Below, piece after piece: positions 36,981-45,288 of a stretch of DNA of 64,000 nt (positions within the stretch are counted from its first letter, which is position 1; each line of letters opens with the position of its first letter). Origin of the DNA: Nitrincola sp048264025 (GTDB lineage Bacteria; Pseudomonadota; Gammaproteobacteria; Pseudomonadales; Balneatricaceae). The stretch spans positions 91,873 to 155,872 of the forward strand of contig NZ_JBLXDN010000008.1 in NCBI RefSeq assembly GCF_048264025.1. Reading direction: 5' to 3'. A model generated the notes under the pieces. That model was not told the DNA's origin and ran no database searches. It worked only from the letters and a program-made list of their open reading frames with translations. Position numbers and translations under genes: made by a program.

Positions 36981-38515
36981 ACCTGAGGGTGAGCTTTTTG
37001 CAGATTCGCATCCAGCATATTCAGCGCATGAATATACGCCTTGGCCGAGGCAGTGATAATGTCTGTGTCAGCCCCCAGTCCATTAACGATACGCCCACCT
37101 TTTTCCAGACGCACGGTCACTTCGCCCTGAGAGTCGGTACCGCTGGTAATGGCGTTAACCGAATAGAGCTGCAGATTAGCACCGACATTGACAATGCTTT
37201 CAATCGCCTTCAACGCCGCATCAACCGGCCCACTGCCCTCAGACTGGGCGCGGTGCTCTGTGCCTTCTACCGACAGCACCACTTCAGCCACAGGAATTTC
37301 ACCGGTTTGCGAGGTAACATTCAGGCTGCTGAGACGAAACTTTTCATGCCCGGCACTGGCACGTGCATCGCTCACCAGGGCAATCAGGTCATCGTCAAAG
37401 ATATCACTTTTCTTGTCGGCCAGATCCTTGAAGCGCGCAAAGGCATCATTCAGCTCGGCATCGGAAATAAAGCTGGTACCCAACTCTTCCATCCGCGTAC
37501 GAAAAGCGTTGCGGCCAGACAGTTTGCCCAACACCATACGATTGGTATTCCAGCCAACACTTTCAGCGGTCATGATTTCATAGGTTTCACGGTGTTTGAG
37601 TACACCATCCTGATGAATACCGGATTCATGCGCAAAGGCATTGGCACCGACGATGGCTTTGTTCGGCTGTACCGGAAAACCGGTAATGCTCGACACCAGG
37701 CGAGAAGCAGGCACAATTTGTGTGGTATCAATACGTGTTTCCAGCCCCATCACATCTTTACGCGTACGCAACGCCATCACTATTTCTTCAAGCGAAGCGT
37801 TACCGGCACGTTCGCCCAGTCCATTCACGGTACACTCGACCTGACGTGCACCTGCGGCCACAGCGGAAAGCGAGTTAGCTACCGCCAAGCCCAGATCATT
37901 ATGGCAATGCACCGAGAAGATGGCTTTATCGGCATTGGGGATACGTGCCAGCAACTGACCGATGGTATGACCAAACTCCTGAGGCACCGCATAACCCACG
38001 GTATCAGGAATATTAATAGTACGTGCACCGGCATCTATCACGGCTTCGATAATGCGACACATAAAATCCAGTTCAGAACGACTGGCATCTTCGAGTGAAA
38101 ACTCCACATCGGCGACCAGATTACGGGCACGCTGGACCGCACGCACGGCATGTTCGACCACCTGATCCGGCTGCATCTGCAGTTTGTACTTCATGTGGAT
38201 CGGCGAGGTAGCAATAAATGTATGAATACGACCAGAATTGGCATTAGCCAGGGCTTCACCTGCACGATCAATATCGGCATTCAGCGCGCGTGACAAGGAG
38301 CACACAGTACTGTCCTTGATGTTGTCAGCAATGGACTTCACCGCCTCGAAATCACCCTGACTGGCAATGGCAAAACCGGCTTCAATGACATCGACACGCA
38401 TTTTTTCCAGCTGTCGGGCAATACGCAGCTTTTCATCACGGGTCATGGAGGCGCCGGGACTTTGTTCGCCATCGCGCAGGGTGGTATCAAAAATTATAAC
38501 GCTATCATTACTCAT
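36977..38515 (-). CDS. leuA: 2-isopropylmalate synthase
   Basis: LeuA condenses acetyl-CoA with 2-oxoisovalerate, the committed step of leucine synthesis. The 512-residue protein has the catalytic FDTTLRDGEQSPGASM, the metal ligands in SVHCHNDLGLAVANSL, NGLGERAGNASLEE, and a C-terminal regulatory domain for leucine feedback. It is the long-form LeuA. The run leuA-holD-rimI is joined by four-base overlaps. A long open frame on the opposite strand (36797-38098) is its antisense shadow. Confidence 0.97.
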   Translation of the reverse strand: MSNDSVIIFDTTLRDGEQSPGASMTRDEKLRIARQLEKMRVDVIEAGFAIASQGDFEAVKSIADNIKDSTVCSLSRALNADIDRAGEALANANSGRIHTFIATSPIHMKYKLQMQPDQVVEHAVRAVQRARNLVADVEFSLEDASRSELDFMCRIIEAVIDAGARTINIPDTVGYAVPQEFGHTIGQLLARIPNADKAIFSVHCHNDLGLAVANSLSAVAAGARQVECTVNGLGERAGNASLEEIVMALRTRKDVMGLETRIDTTQIVPASRLVSSITGFPVQPNKAIVGANAFAHESGIHQDGVLKHRETYEIMTAESVGWNTNRMVLGKLSGRNAFRTRMEELGTSFISDAELNDAFARFKDLADKKSDIFDDDLIALVSDARASAGHEKFRLSSLNVTSQTGEIPVAEVVLSVEGTEHRAQSEGSGPVDAALKAIESIVNVGANLQLYSVNAITSGTDSQGEVTVRLEKGGRIVNGLGADTDIITASAKAYIHALNMLDANLQKAHPQV

Positions 38516-38630
38516 CGAAGGGCTCCAACACTATTCAGGGCTCGCAGCACAATTAGTGCGCGTTAGCATATGCAAGTATTTTAAACCCTAATAGGCTTGA
38601 ACGGCTAATCATTCGGGAAACTCATTAGCA

Positions 38631-38659
38631 TTGATTGGCCATAACGACAGGGCTACACT
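38631..38659 (+). promoter_or_regulatory. Sigma-70 promoter of mntA-hepT
   Basis: TTGATT (38631-38636) and TACACT (38654-38659) are separated by 17 bases. The site lies 65 bases before the mntA start, followed by an AT-rich stretch. Such modules are usually self-controlled, but I see no clear operator palindrome. Confidence 0.55.
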
Positions 38660-38724
38660 CTTTAAATATATATAAAAGCTCAATCACTACAGACATCAGA
38701 GCACAAATATTTTATGAGGAACAC

Positions 38725-39024
38725 ATGAGGCTAACCCAACAGCAGCAAAAGGCCATTCATAAAGCCGTCATTGATGTGTGTGGGCCATCTGCCCGTGTTC
38801 GACTGTTTGGCTCTCGTCTTGACGATCACGCCAAAGGAGGGGATATCGACATCCTCGTTGAAATCGACGAACCGATCAACACTCCCGCCGAATTATCAGC
38901 CAAGCTGAGTGTAAAAATAATGCGATTGTGTAATGGACGCAAAGTCGATGTCATATTGTTAGCGCCTAATTTACCTTCACTACCTATTCATGAAATCGCC
39001 AAACAGCAAGGAGCGCTACTATGA
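38725..39024 (+). CDS. mntA: MntA-type minimal nucleotidyltransferase antitoxin
   Basis: The 99-residue protein is a minimal nucleotidyltransferase with GSRLDDHAKGGDIDI at residues 29-43, giving the GS and paired-aspartate catalytic motif. Antitoxins of this kind AMPylate the partner HepT and so silence it. The ATG at 38725 has GAGGA upstream; a frame opening at 38635 would start inside the promoter. Its stop overlaps the hepT ATG (ATGA). Confidence 0.88.
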   Translation: MRLTQQQQKAIHKAVIDVCGPSARVRLFGSRLDDHAKGGDIDILVEIDEPINTPAELSAKLSVKIMRLCNGRKVDVILLAPNLPSLPIHEIAKQQGALL

Positions 39025-39518
39025 CTCACGAACTGCAGGAGCGTTTACGCTTTTTGAAACGGGTTATTGAAAAAGAAATAGGTTATCTGGACTACTCACT
39101 CAGTCAAATCTCCAACATTTCGTTTAATGTTGAAAACACTGAAAGGCTCTCTACAGATCATCAACTCGCAGAGACAGTCGAAGCTTTTACCAGTCGATTT
39201 GCAAGGCTTCAGGACACGGTCGGCGATAAGCTACTCCCAAATTGGTTAAAAGCCTTAGGTGAACAAACAGGGGCCGTAATTGACAACCTGGACCGTGCCG
39301 AAAAACTTGGCATGCTTACCTCTGCCGATCGCTGGCTGGAAGTACGTCAGCTCAGAAATCTGATGGTACATGAGTATATCGAATCCCCTGAAATACTTGG
39401 CAATGCCTTAGAGTCTGCAAAAGCCTACTGCCCGATCATGGTAAAGTTTTCCCGCAACTTGCTAAATGACTTAACTGAGCGCGGAATGCTTGCAGAAGCA
39501 ACGAATGATAAAGGATAA
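39021..39518 (+). CDS. hepT: HepT-like ribonuclease toxin
   Basis: The 165-residue helical protein carries the HepT signature RNLMVHEY (residues 112-119), which is the RX4HXY RNase motif. The tyrosine that MntA AMPylates in studied systems is therefore present. Together with mntA it forms a type VII (enzymatically neutralised) toxin-antitoxin pair. It is longer than many HepT proteins, and the N-terminal part, with GYLDYSLSQIS, is less typical. It ends 10 bases before patB. Confidence 0.88.
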   Translation: MTHELQERLRFLKRVIEKEIGYLDYSLSQISNISFNVENTERLSTDHQLAETVEAFTSRFARLQDTVGDKLLPNWLKALGEQTGAVIDNLDRAEKLGMLTSADRWLEVRQLRNLMVHEYIESPEILGNALESAKAYCPIMVKFSRNLLNDLTERGMLAEATNDKG

Positions 39519-39528
39519 GGATAACCCC

Positions 39529-40683
39529 ATGAGCCCCACTGATTTTGACCGCCTGATCGACCGCCGCCACACAGCCAGCCAGAAGTGGGAACGCTACCGT
39601 GACACCAGCGTGTTACCGATGTGGGTGGCCGATACTGACTTTATGGCACCGCCGGCTGTGCTTAACGCCTTGCACCAGCGCATAGATCACGGCATTTTCG
39701 GCTACACCAACACCCCCGCGGAACTGGTTGAACAGGTGCAAGGGCGTCTGCAGCGTTTGTATAACTGGAAGGTGGGCGCTGATGATCTTGAATGGTTGCC
39801 GGGTCTGGTCACCGGGCTGCACCTCGCCTGTCGTGCAACCGGTGAATCAGGTAGTGCTGTAATCTCCCCTTGTCCTATCTATCCACCCTTCATGACCTCT
39901 CCACACCTGTCTGACCGGCAACTGATTAAGGTGCCGATGTGCCTTAAAGGCAAACGCTATTTAATCGATTTCGAGGCACTTGAAGCATCGATCACGCCAG
40001 ATACACGCTTATTGCTGTTCTGCAACCCACATAATCCGGGCGGCACGGTCTACCGGCGCGAAGAGCTGCAGCAACTGGCCGATATTGTCCTGCGACACCA
40101 ACTGATCATCTGCTCAGACGAAATTCACTGCGATCTGGTGCTGGAGCCTGGGCTGCAACATACTCCTCTGGCGAGTCTGGGTGCTGAGATTGCCGAGCGC
40201 ACTATCACCCTGATGGCACCGAGTAAAACCTTTAATATTGCCGGGCTGGGCTGCTCCTTTGCTGTGATTCAAAACCCGCAACTCAGACGCGACTTTCAGC
40301 GCGCACGTAAGGGTATCGTGCCAGACGTCAATCTGCTCGGCTATACAGCGGCCTTAGCCGCGTTTCGCGAGGGTGATGCCTGGAACCTGGCACAGCTTAA
40401 CTATTTACGTGCTAACCGGGATTACTTGGTGGAAGCGATCAACGCCATCCCCGGTTTGAGCCTGGGGCCGATAGAAGCCACATATCTGGCCTGGATAGAT
40501 GTCAGCGCCGCACACCTGGATAACCCGATGCACTTTTTTGAACAAGCGGGTGTGGGTATGTCGCCGGGGCGTGATTTTGGTGATGAACGTTTTATGCGTC
40601 TGAATTTCGGTTGCCCACGAGCGCTCCTGGAAGAAGCGGTTAAGCGGATACGGCGCAGTCTGCTGAATCATCTGCCGGCCTGA
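39529..40683 (+). CDS. patB: MalY/PatB-family aminotransferase, cystathionine beta-lyase type
   Basis: This PLP enzyme of fold type I (384 residues) belongs to the MalY/PatB group, which mostly cleave C-S bonds of cystathionine or cysteine conjugates. The sequence has VLPMWVADTDFMAPPAV, FCNPHNPGGTVYRREEL, CSDEIHCDLV and the PLP lysine in MAPSKTFNIAGLG. I use the ATG at 39529, with AAGGAT upstream, rather than a TTG inside hepT. Whether it is cotranscribed with hepT is unclear. Confidence 0.9.
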   Translation: MSPTDFDRLIDRRHTASQKWERYRDTSVLPMWVADTDFMAPPAVLNALHQRIDHGIFGYTNTPAELVEQVQGRLQRLYNWKVGADDLEWLPGLVTGLHLACRATGESGSAVISPCPIYPPFMTSPHLSDRQLIKVPMCLKGKRYLIDFEALEASITPDTRLLLFCNPHNPGGTVYRREELQQLADIVLRHQLIICSDEIHCDLVLEPGLQHTPLASLGAEIAERTITLMAPSKTFNIAGLGCSFAVIQNPQLRRDFQRARKGIVPDVNLLGYTAALAAFREGDAWNLAQLNYLRANRDYLVEAINAIPGLSLGPIEATYLAWIDVSAAHLDNPMHFFEQAGVGMSPGRDFGDERFMRLNFGCPRALLEEAVKRIRRSLLNHLPA

Positions 40684-40718
40684 ACCAGCAGATGTAGGTA
40701 TCCTGCCCTGCCTAAGAG

Positions 40719-41693
40719 CTAAGCCCGATCAAAACTGAACGGCAAGACCTCGGCAATCCTGTTCGCACCCAACTGACACATCAGCAGACGGTCTACACCC
40801 AGCGCCACACCACTGCAATCCGGCAGTCCCTGCTCAAGCGCCTGAATTAAGCGCGACTCCAGCGGCCGCTCCGGTAAGGCCAAGCGTTGGCGCTGCTGTT
40901 GATCCGCCTGCAGACGTGCAGCCTGCTCCTTAGCATCGGCCAGCTCATAATAGCCGTTGGCCAGCTCCAAACCATCAACATACAGCTCAAAACGCTCAGC
41001 TACGACACTACCCTCTGGCTCCTGACAAAGCTTCGCCAATGCCGCCTGAGTGGGCGGATAGCCATACACAAACACAGCGCCCTGGAGTTGCGGCTCAATC
41101 AGGTGCGACATAAGCAGATTAAGCCAGGTGTCGCGATCATCATCTTCAAAGGCCGCCTCTATATGCAAGCGACAATAATCGCGCAAGCTGCCAACATCGG
41201 CTACAAACGGATCCAGCCCCAGAGTTTGCAGAAACACATCCCGGTAGGAAATACGCCGCCAGGTTTTATGCGGTAGCACCGCGGACACCAGCGCTTCGAC
41301 TTCATCCATCAATTGCGACAGATCAAAACCGGGCCGATACCATTCTAACAGCGTAAATTCGGGGTTATGGCGCTTGCCCGACTCACCGTTTCGAAACACC
41401 TTACCCAATTGATAGATTGCACCAGAGCCCGCCGCCAGCAAGCGCTTCATCGCATATTCCGGCGAGGTTTGCAGATACACCAGTTGTGAGGGACCGCCCG
41501 GCACCACTTGATAGTGGGCCGCAATGGAATCAATAAAAGGATCGCTCACCGCGCAATGTGACAGGATCTGTGTATCCACTTCCATCACATCGCGCTGGGC
41601 AAAAAAACGCCTCAGTCGCGCCAGGAGCTCTGCGCGGTGGCGCAGGTTTTCCAGCGGGGCTGAGGGTTGCCAGTCAGATACAGAATCAGGCAC
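40719..41693 (-). CDS. epmA: EF-P lysine lysyltransferase EpmA
   Basis: EpmA is a truncated class II lysyl-tRNA synthetase that attaches (R)-beta-lysine to EF-P. The 324-residue protein has only the catalytic core, without the tRNA-binding N-terminal domain. Motif 2 lies around QLGKVFRNGESGKRHNPEFT followed by LLEWY, and the C-terminal motif 3 is GVALGVDRLLM. It overlaps the end of efp by eight bases, which places enzyme and substrate in one operon. Confidence 0.95.
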   Translation of the reverse strand: MPDSVSDWQPSAPLENLRHRAELLARLRRFFAQRDVMEVDTQILSHCAVSDPFIDSIAAHYQVVPGGPSQLVYLQTSPEYAMKRLLAAGSGAIYQLGKVFRNGESGKRHNPEFTLLEWYRPGFDLSQLMDEVEALVSAVLPHKTWRRISYRDVFLQTLGLDPFVADVGSLRDYCRLHIEAAFEDDDRDTWLNLLMSHLIEPQLQGAVFVYGYPPTQAALAKLCQEPEGSVVAERFELYVDGLELANGYYELADAKEQAARLQADQQQRQRLALPERPLESRLIQALEQGLPDCSGVALGVDRLLMCQLGANRIAEVLPFSFDRA

Positions 41694-42249
41694 GGCTGAC
41701 GTATTCGCCAGTACGGGTATCGATGCGCAGGACTTCGCCTATCTCAATAAACAGCGGCACACGTACAACAGCACCGGTGCTCAAGACAGCTGGCTTTGAA
41801 CCACCCTGCGCTGTATCGCCTTTAACACCTGGATCTGTCTCGACTACTTCTAGCTCAACAAAGTTAGGCGGACTCACGGCAATCGGATTACCGTTCCACA
41901 AAGTCACGGTTATCTTATCTTGCTCTTTAAGCCATTTAGCCGCATCACCAATCGCATTTTTATCGGCGGCAACCTGCTCAAACGTGTTGGTATCCATAAA
42001 GTGCCACATTTCGCCATCGCCATAGAGATACTCCAAATCGGTATCCATAACGTCCGCACCCTCAATCGATTCGTTCGATTTAAAAGTCCGTTCCCACACG
42101 CGACCGGTGATCAGGTTACGCATCTTCACTCGGGTAAATGCCTGGCCTTTACCTGGCTTAACAAACTCAACATCCAGCATGCTACATGGATCGCCATCGA
42201 GCATCACTTTAAGACCATTTTTGAACTGATTCGCAGAATAGTTAGCCAT
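41686..42249 (-). CDS. efp: Elongation factor P
   Basis: EF-P rescues ribosomes stalled at consecutive prolines. The 187-residue protein begins MANYSANQFKNGLKVMLDGD, and the modified lysine is Lys34 in FVKPGKGQAF. Domain III has DPGVKGDTAQGGSKPAVL. The start at 42249 follows the family N-terminus. The neighbours epmA (same strand) and epmB (divergent) supply the modification. Confidence 0.97.
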   Translation of the reverse strand: MANYSANQFKNGLKVMLDGDPCSMLDVEFVKPGKGQAFTRVKMRNLITGRVWERTFKSNESIEGADVMDTDLEYLYGDGEMWHFMDTNTFEQVAADKNAIGDAAKWLKEQDKITVTLWNGNPIAVSPPNFVELEVVETDPGVKGDTAQGGSKPAVLSTGAVVRVPLFIEIGEVLRIDTRTGEYVSRA

Positions 42250-42292
42250 TGATGTTTCCTTGAAAGAAGCTGTGTTGATTAAATTGACAGGC

Positions 42293-42321
42293 ATTCTACT
42301 TCAAACGAGAATGCAGGCCAA
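42293..42321 (-). promoter_or_regulatory. Sigma-70 promoter of efp-epmA
   Basis: On the minus strand TTGGCC (42316-42321) and TAGAAT (42293-42298) are 17 bases apart, 43 bases before the efp ATG. It lies in the efp/epmB divergent gap. Confidence 0.55.
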
Positions 42322-42354
42322 TTTTGCCGTGCAAATAATCACCACCGGAGACGC

Positions 42355-43386
42355 ATGATTCAGATTCCCTTTACACAGCTTCGCAGCTGGCAAGATGAAC
42401 TGCGCGATGCCATTACCGATCCGGCCGAACTCTTATCACACTTAGAGCTGTCAACTGACCTGCTTGAGGCGGCGATACAAGCTGACGCACTGTTTGGCTT
42501 AAAAGTCCCGCGTCCGTACCTAGCGCGTATCGAAAAAGGCAACCCGCTGGACCCGCTACTGCTGCAGGTATTACCGCAACACCAAGAAACACAACCCCAA
42601 CCCGGTTACTCTGAAGACCCTCTGGCCGAACAGCAGGCCAACCCGTTACCCGGTTTAATCCACAAGTATACGCATAGAGTGCTGTTGGTGCTCAGCGGCG
42701 CCTGCGCCATCAACTGCCGCTATTGCTTTCGCCGCCACTTTGCCTATCAAGAAAACCAGCTAGGGAAACAGCAGTGGCTGCAAATACTCAACTATTTACG
42801 CCAGCACCCGGAAGTTGATGAAGTGATTTTCTCCGGTGGCGATCCTCTGGCCACCCCCGACACGCGGCTGCAACGCATGATTCAGGATCTGGAACAAATC
42901 CCGCACCTGGAGCGTTTGCGCATCCACACACGACTACCGGTTGTCATCCCTTCGCGTATCACACCCACCTTGCTCAGCGCACTTTCAAGCACACGCTTGC
43001 AAAGCCTGATAGTACTGCATATCAACCACCCGAATGAAATTGATGACGGCGTCAGGCAGGCCAGTCGGCTGATTACACAGCAGAATATTCCCTTGCTAAA
43101 TCAGAGCGTACTGCTAAAAGGGATCAATGACAGCGTTTCTGTACAAAAAACACTCAGCAAAACCCTTTTCGCCGCTGGCATATTGCCTTATTATCTGTTC
43201 TTATTTGACCCTGTGGTGGGCGCAGCACATTTTGACCTGCCGGAAGTTCAAGCTAAAGATCTGGCCGCAAAACTTCAGGCAGAACTTCCTGGCTATTTAA
43301 TGCCCAGACTGGCTGTCGAAATTCCCGGCAAAGCGTCGAAAACGCTGTTAATACCAACATACGACACAAGAAACCACCCGGAGTGA
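42355..43386 (+). CDS. epmB: EF-P beta-lysylation protein EpmB (radical SAM)
   Basis: EpmB is a lysine 2,3-aminomutase homologue that converts lysine to (R)-beta-lysine for EF-P. The 343-residue protein has the radical-SAM cluster motif CAINCRYC, with Cys117, Cys121 and Cys124, then FSGGDPL and RIHTRLPVVIPSRIT. Length fits EpmB and is shorter than KamA aminomutases. It is divergent from efp, and the next gene starts four bases after its stop. Confidence 0.95.
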   Translation: MIQIPFTQLRSWQDELRDAITDPAELLSHLELSTDLLEAAIQADALFGLKVPRPYLARIEKGNPLDPLLLQVLPQHQETQPQPGYSEDPLAEQQANPLPGLIHKYTHRVLLVLSGACAINCRYCFRRHFAYQENQLGKQQWLQILNYLRQHPEVDEVIFSGGDPLATPDTRLQRMIQDLEQIPHLERLRIHTRLPVVIPSRITPTLLSALSSTRLQSLIVLHINHPNEIDDGVRQASRLITQQNIPLLNQSVLLKGINDSVSVQKTLSKTLFAAGILPYYLFLFDPVVGAAHFDLPEVQAKDLAAKLQAELPGYLMPRLAVEIPGKASKTLLIPTYDTRNHPE

Positions 43387-43390
43387 CTCC

Positions 43391-43942
43391 ATGAAAGCCG
43401 CTACTGCCTTTCGCAACCGCCCCACTCAGACTTTAATGCTACGTACATGCCTATTACTGACAGCAACCCTGTTTCTGACGGCTTGTGGCGGTTTCAGCTT
43501 TAAAAAAACACCTGAACCAGAGCCTGTTGCTGAAGTACCACCACCGCCACCACTTCCCAAACCCGCTCTGCTAATCAGCCAGATGACCCCTGAAGAACCT
43601 AAGGCAAGAGGCGATGTGGGCGCTTACATCAACTTTATCAACGGTACTGATCTGACCGTAGAGTATGTAATGTTCAAAACTACGGCCTATGACCATAATG
43701 GTCGAGTCGTACCCTCCAAGCGCTCAGGCGACGTAAACACCTGGCTACGCGTTGCGGGTCCCTTCGCACCCGGCCAGGCCAGCGGCAGTCGTCACTGGGA
43801 ACAACTTTGGCAGAACCGCGATTTGCGCTGCTTTGAAATTGATGGCGTGGAGCTGATCTACATGGATGGCATGGTTGAATTCTATGAAGCCGATCGTATC
43901 GCCCTACTACCAGGCAGTGATCACCAGAACAGCTGTGGCTAA
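43391..43942 (+). CDS. Putative lipoprotein with polyproline stretch
   Basis: I do not recognise the 183-residue product. A lipobox (LTAC, Cys32) follows a hydrophobic stretch. Residues 41-58 form a proline-rich segment with five consecutive prolines at 50-54 after PEPEP. The rest is a globular domain with a beta-rich look (GAYINFINGTDLTVEYVMF). The ATG at 43391 has GGAG upstream and lies four bases after epmB; an ATG 15 codons inside would also give the signal peptide. The polyproline run makes it a likely EF-P client. Confidence 0.75.
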   Translation: MKAATAFRNRPTQTLMLRTCLLLTATLFLTACGGFSFKKTPEPEPVAEVPPPPPLPKPALLISQMTPEEPKARGDVGAYINFINGTDLTVEYVMFKTTAYDHNGRVVPSKRSGDVNTWLRVAGPFAPGQASGSRHWEQLWQNRDLRCFEIDGVELIYMDGMVEFYEADRIALLPGSDHQNSCG

Positions 43943-43996
43943 ACGCCTGGCAGGCGTTGCAAAATACCAAGAACACACAACAACAAGGATCGATTT

Positions 43997-44452
43997 ATGC
44001 AAATTAATACCGCCCTGTTCGGCACTCAGGAAATCAACGACGATGACCTGATTACCTTTCCCCAGGGCATCCCGGGTTTTGAAAAAAATACTCAATTCAA
44101 AGTGTTTCATGAAGAAGGTAAACCCACCGTACACTGGCTGCAGTCCGTTGATGATGCCGAGTTGTTTTTTTCGGTGATGGAACCGCAGCTGTTGAATCTA
44201 GGCTATGAATTCAGCCTGACGCCTGAGCAATCAGCTCTAATTGAGCTGCAACAACAAGATGAACTCGCCGTAGTGCTGATTCTGTCCAAAAGTGGATCTC
44301 AGGATACAGCCGAAACTGAAACTGTACCTTCAGATGCCAGCATTCGCGCCAATCTGACCGGCCCGGTTGTAATCAATGTACGTTCAAGAAAAGCTGTACA
44401 GGTTTCACTACCCCGCGTTGAACGGGTCACGTTGATCCGCGCAGTGGATTAA
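43997..44452 (+). CDS. fliW: Flagellar assembly factor FliW
   Basis: FliW binds flagellin and also CsrA; in Bacillus and Campylobacter this sets flagellin translation by a partner-switch. The 151-residue protein has the family segments ITFPQGIPGFEKNTQF, FSVMEPQLL and LTGPVVINVRSRKAVQV. The acidic insert around QDTAETETVPSD is less conserved. GGA lies eight bases before the ATG. It stands at the edge of the flagellar region; csrA itself is not in the window. Confidence 0.93.
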   Translation: MQINTALFGTQEINDDDLITFPQGIPGFEKNTQFKVFHEEGKPTVHWLQSVDDAELFFSVMEPQLLNLGYEFSLTPEQSALIELQQQDELAVVLILSKSGSQDTAETETVPSDASIRANLTGPVVINVRSRKAVQVSLPRVERVTLIRAVD

Positions 44453-44527
44453 TGTGTATAGGCACAGTTCTGCAAACGCCTGAGCTGTGCCTGATGGCTT
44501 CATATAATAGCCACATAACCGCAGACG

Positions 44528-45040
44528 CTAAGGTAAGTCTTTACGCAAAATCGCATACAATGCATGATCAACCCAGTGATCATAAAGCCATTCAACTTCA
44601 CGTATCACGCCTTCAAATTCAAAGCCTAATCGCTCGGGTATTTTTCGGCTAGCTATATTGTGGACAGCACAGTGCATCTCCAGCCGATTAAGGTTCAAAT
44701 CATTAAAGCAGAAATTTATCAGTGTTTTGCAGGATTCAGTGACTCGCCCCTTACCCTGAAAAGCCTCACCGATCCAATAGCCCAGTGCCGCTTTACGATT
44801 GCGCCAGTCTAAGTAATGAATGCTCATCATTCCTATAATTTCTTCGTCACGGTACAAACCAACATGAAAAGCCTGTTGCTGCTCAAACAACTGAGTAATG
44901 TTACGAATAAAGCGGCCGGTATCCTCAACTGAACGGTGTTCGTCCAACCAAGGTAGCCACTGGCGCAAATAATCTCGATTGGTTTCAATCAATGCGAAAA
45001 GCGCGGGAGCTTCCTGCGGTTGAATCTGACGAAATTGCAT
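44528..45040 (-). CDS. GNAT N-acetyltransferase, RimL-like
   Basis: The 170-residue protein is a GNAT acetyltransferase of the RimJ/RimL group. It has ALGYWIGEAFQGKGRVTESC with the acetyl-CoA loop, NRLEMHCAVHNIASRKIPER, and LGFEFEGVIRE. Members acetylate ribosomal-protein N-termini, amino acids or other small amines. It lies between fliW and the glycan cluster but on the other strand, so a role in flagellar modification is possible only by position. Confidence 0.88.
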   Translation of the reverse strand: MQFRQIQPQEAPALFALIETNRDYLRQWLPWLDEHRSVEDTGRFIRNITQLFEQQQAFHVGLYRDEEIIGMMSIHYLDWRNRKAALGYWIGEAFQGKGRVTESCKTLINFCFNDLNLNRLEMHCAVHNIASRKIPERLGFEFEGVIREVEWLYDHWVDHALYAILRKDLP

Positions 45041-45162
45041 AATACTTGACCTTCTATTGAAGTAACCGACCTATCCCATGGATACAAACCGTTTCGGTTG
45101 AACCCCGATCAAAAATTCATCAACCCTTATAAGTGACTGGGTAAAATAATAACCTCATCAAC

Positions 45163-45189
45163 TAAAACTCTCCACATATCAGCCGATAT
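45163..45189 (+). promoter_or_regulatory. Sigma-28 promoter of the glycan cluster
   Basis: TAAAACTC, an 11-base spacer and GCCGATAT form a sigma-28 site whose -10 octamer matches at seven of eight positions. Its layout is identical to the sites before fliC, flaG, flgK and flgP in this window. It lies about 100 bases before the DegT-family start and nothing else is encoded downstream in that direction. Confidence 0.75.
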
Positions 45190-45288
45190 CACATAGGATG
45201 ACAATAAAATTAAACGCGACTTGCTGTTGAGGATATGCACACCTCCGGGCGGTAGCGTGCCCGCATGCAGTTTAGGAGTTTACACTTC

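Noticed and set aside
36797..38098. A 433-codon open frame on the plus strand
   Set aside because: It lies wholly antisense to leuA and the start of holD, both of which have clear family motifs. Its predicted protein is rich in His, Arg and Thr, as antisense reads of this codon usage are.
44453..44527. GGCACAG/CTGTGCC inverted repeat after fliW as a terminator
   Set aside because: The loop is 17 bases and no T-run follows, so it is not a convincing intrinsic terminator.
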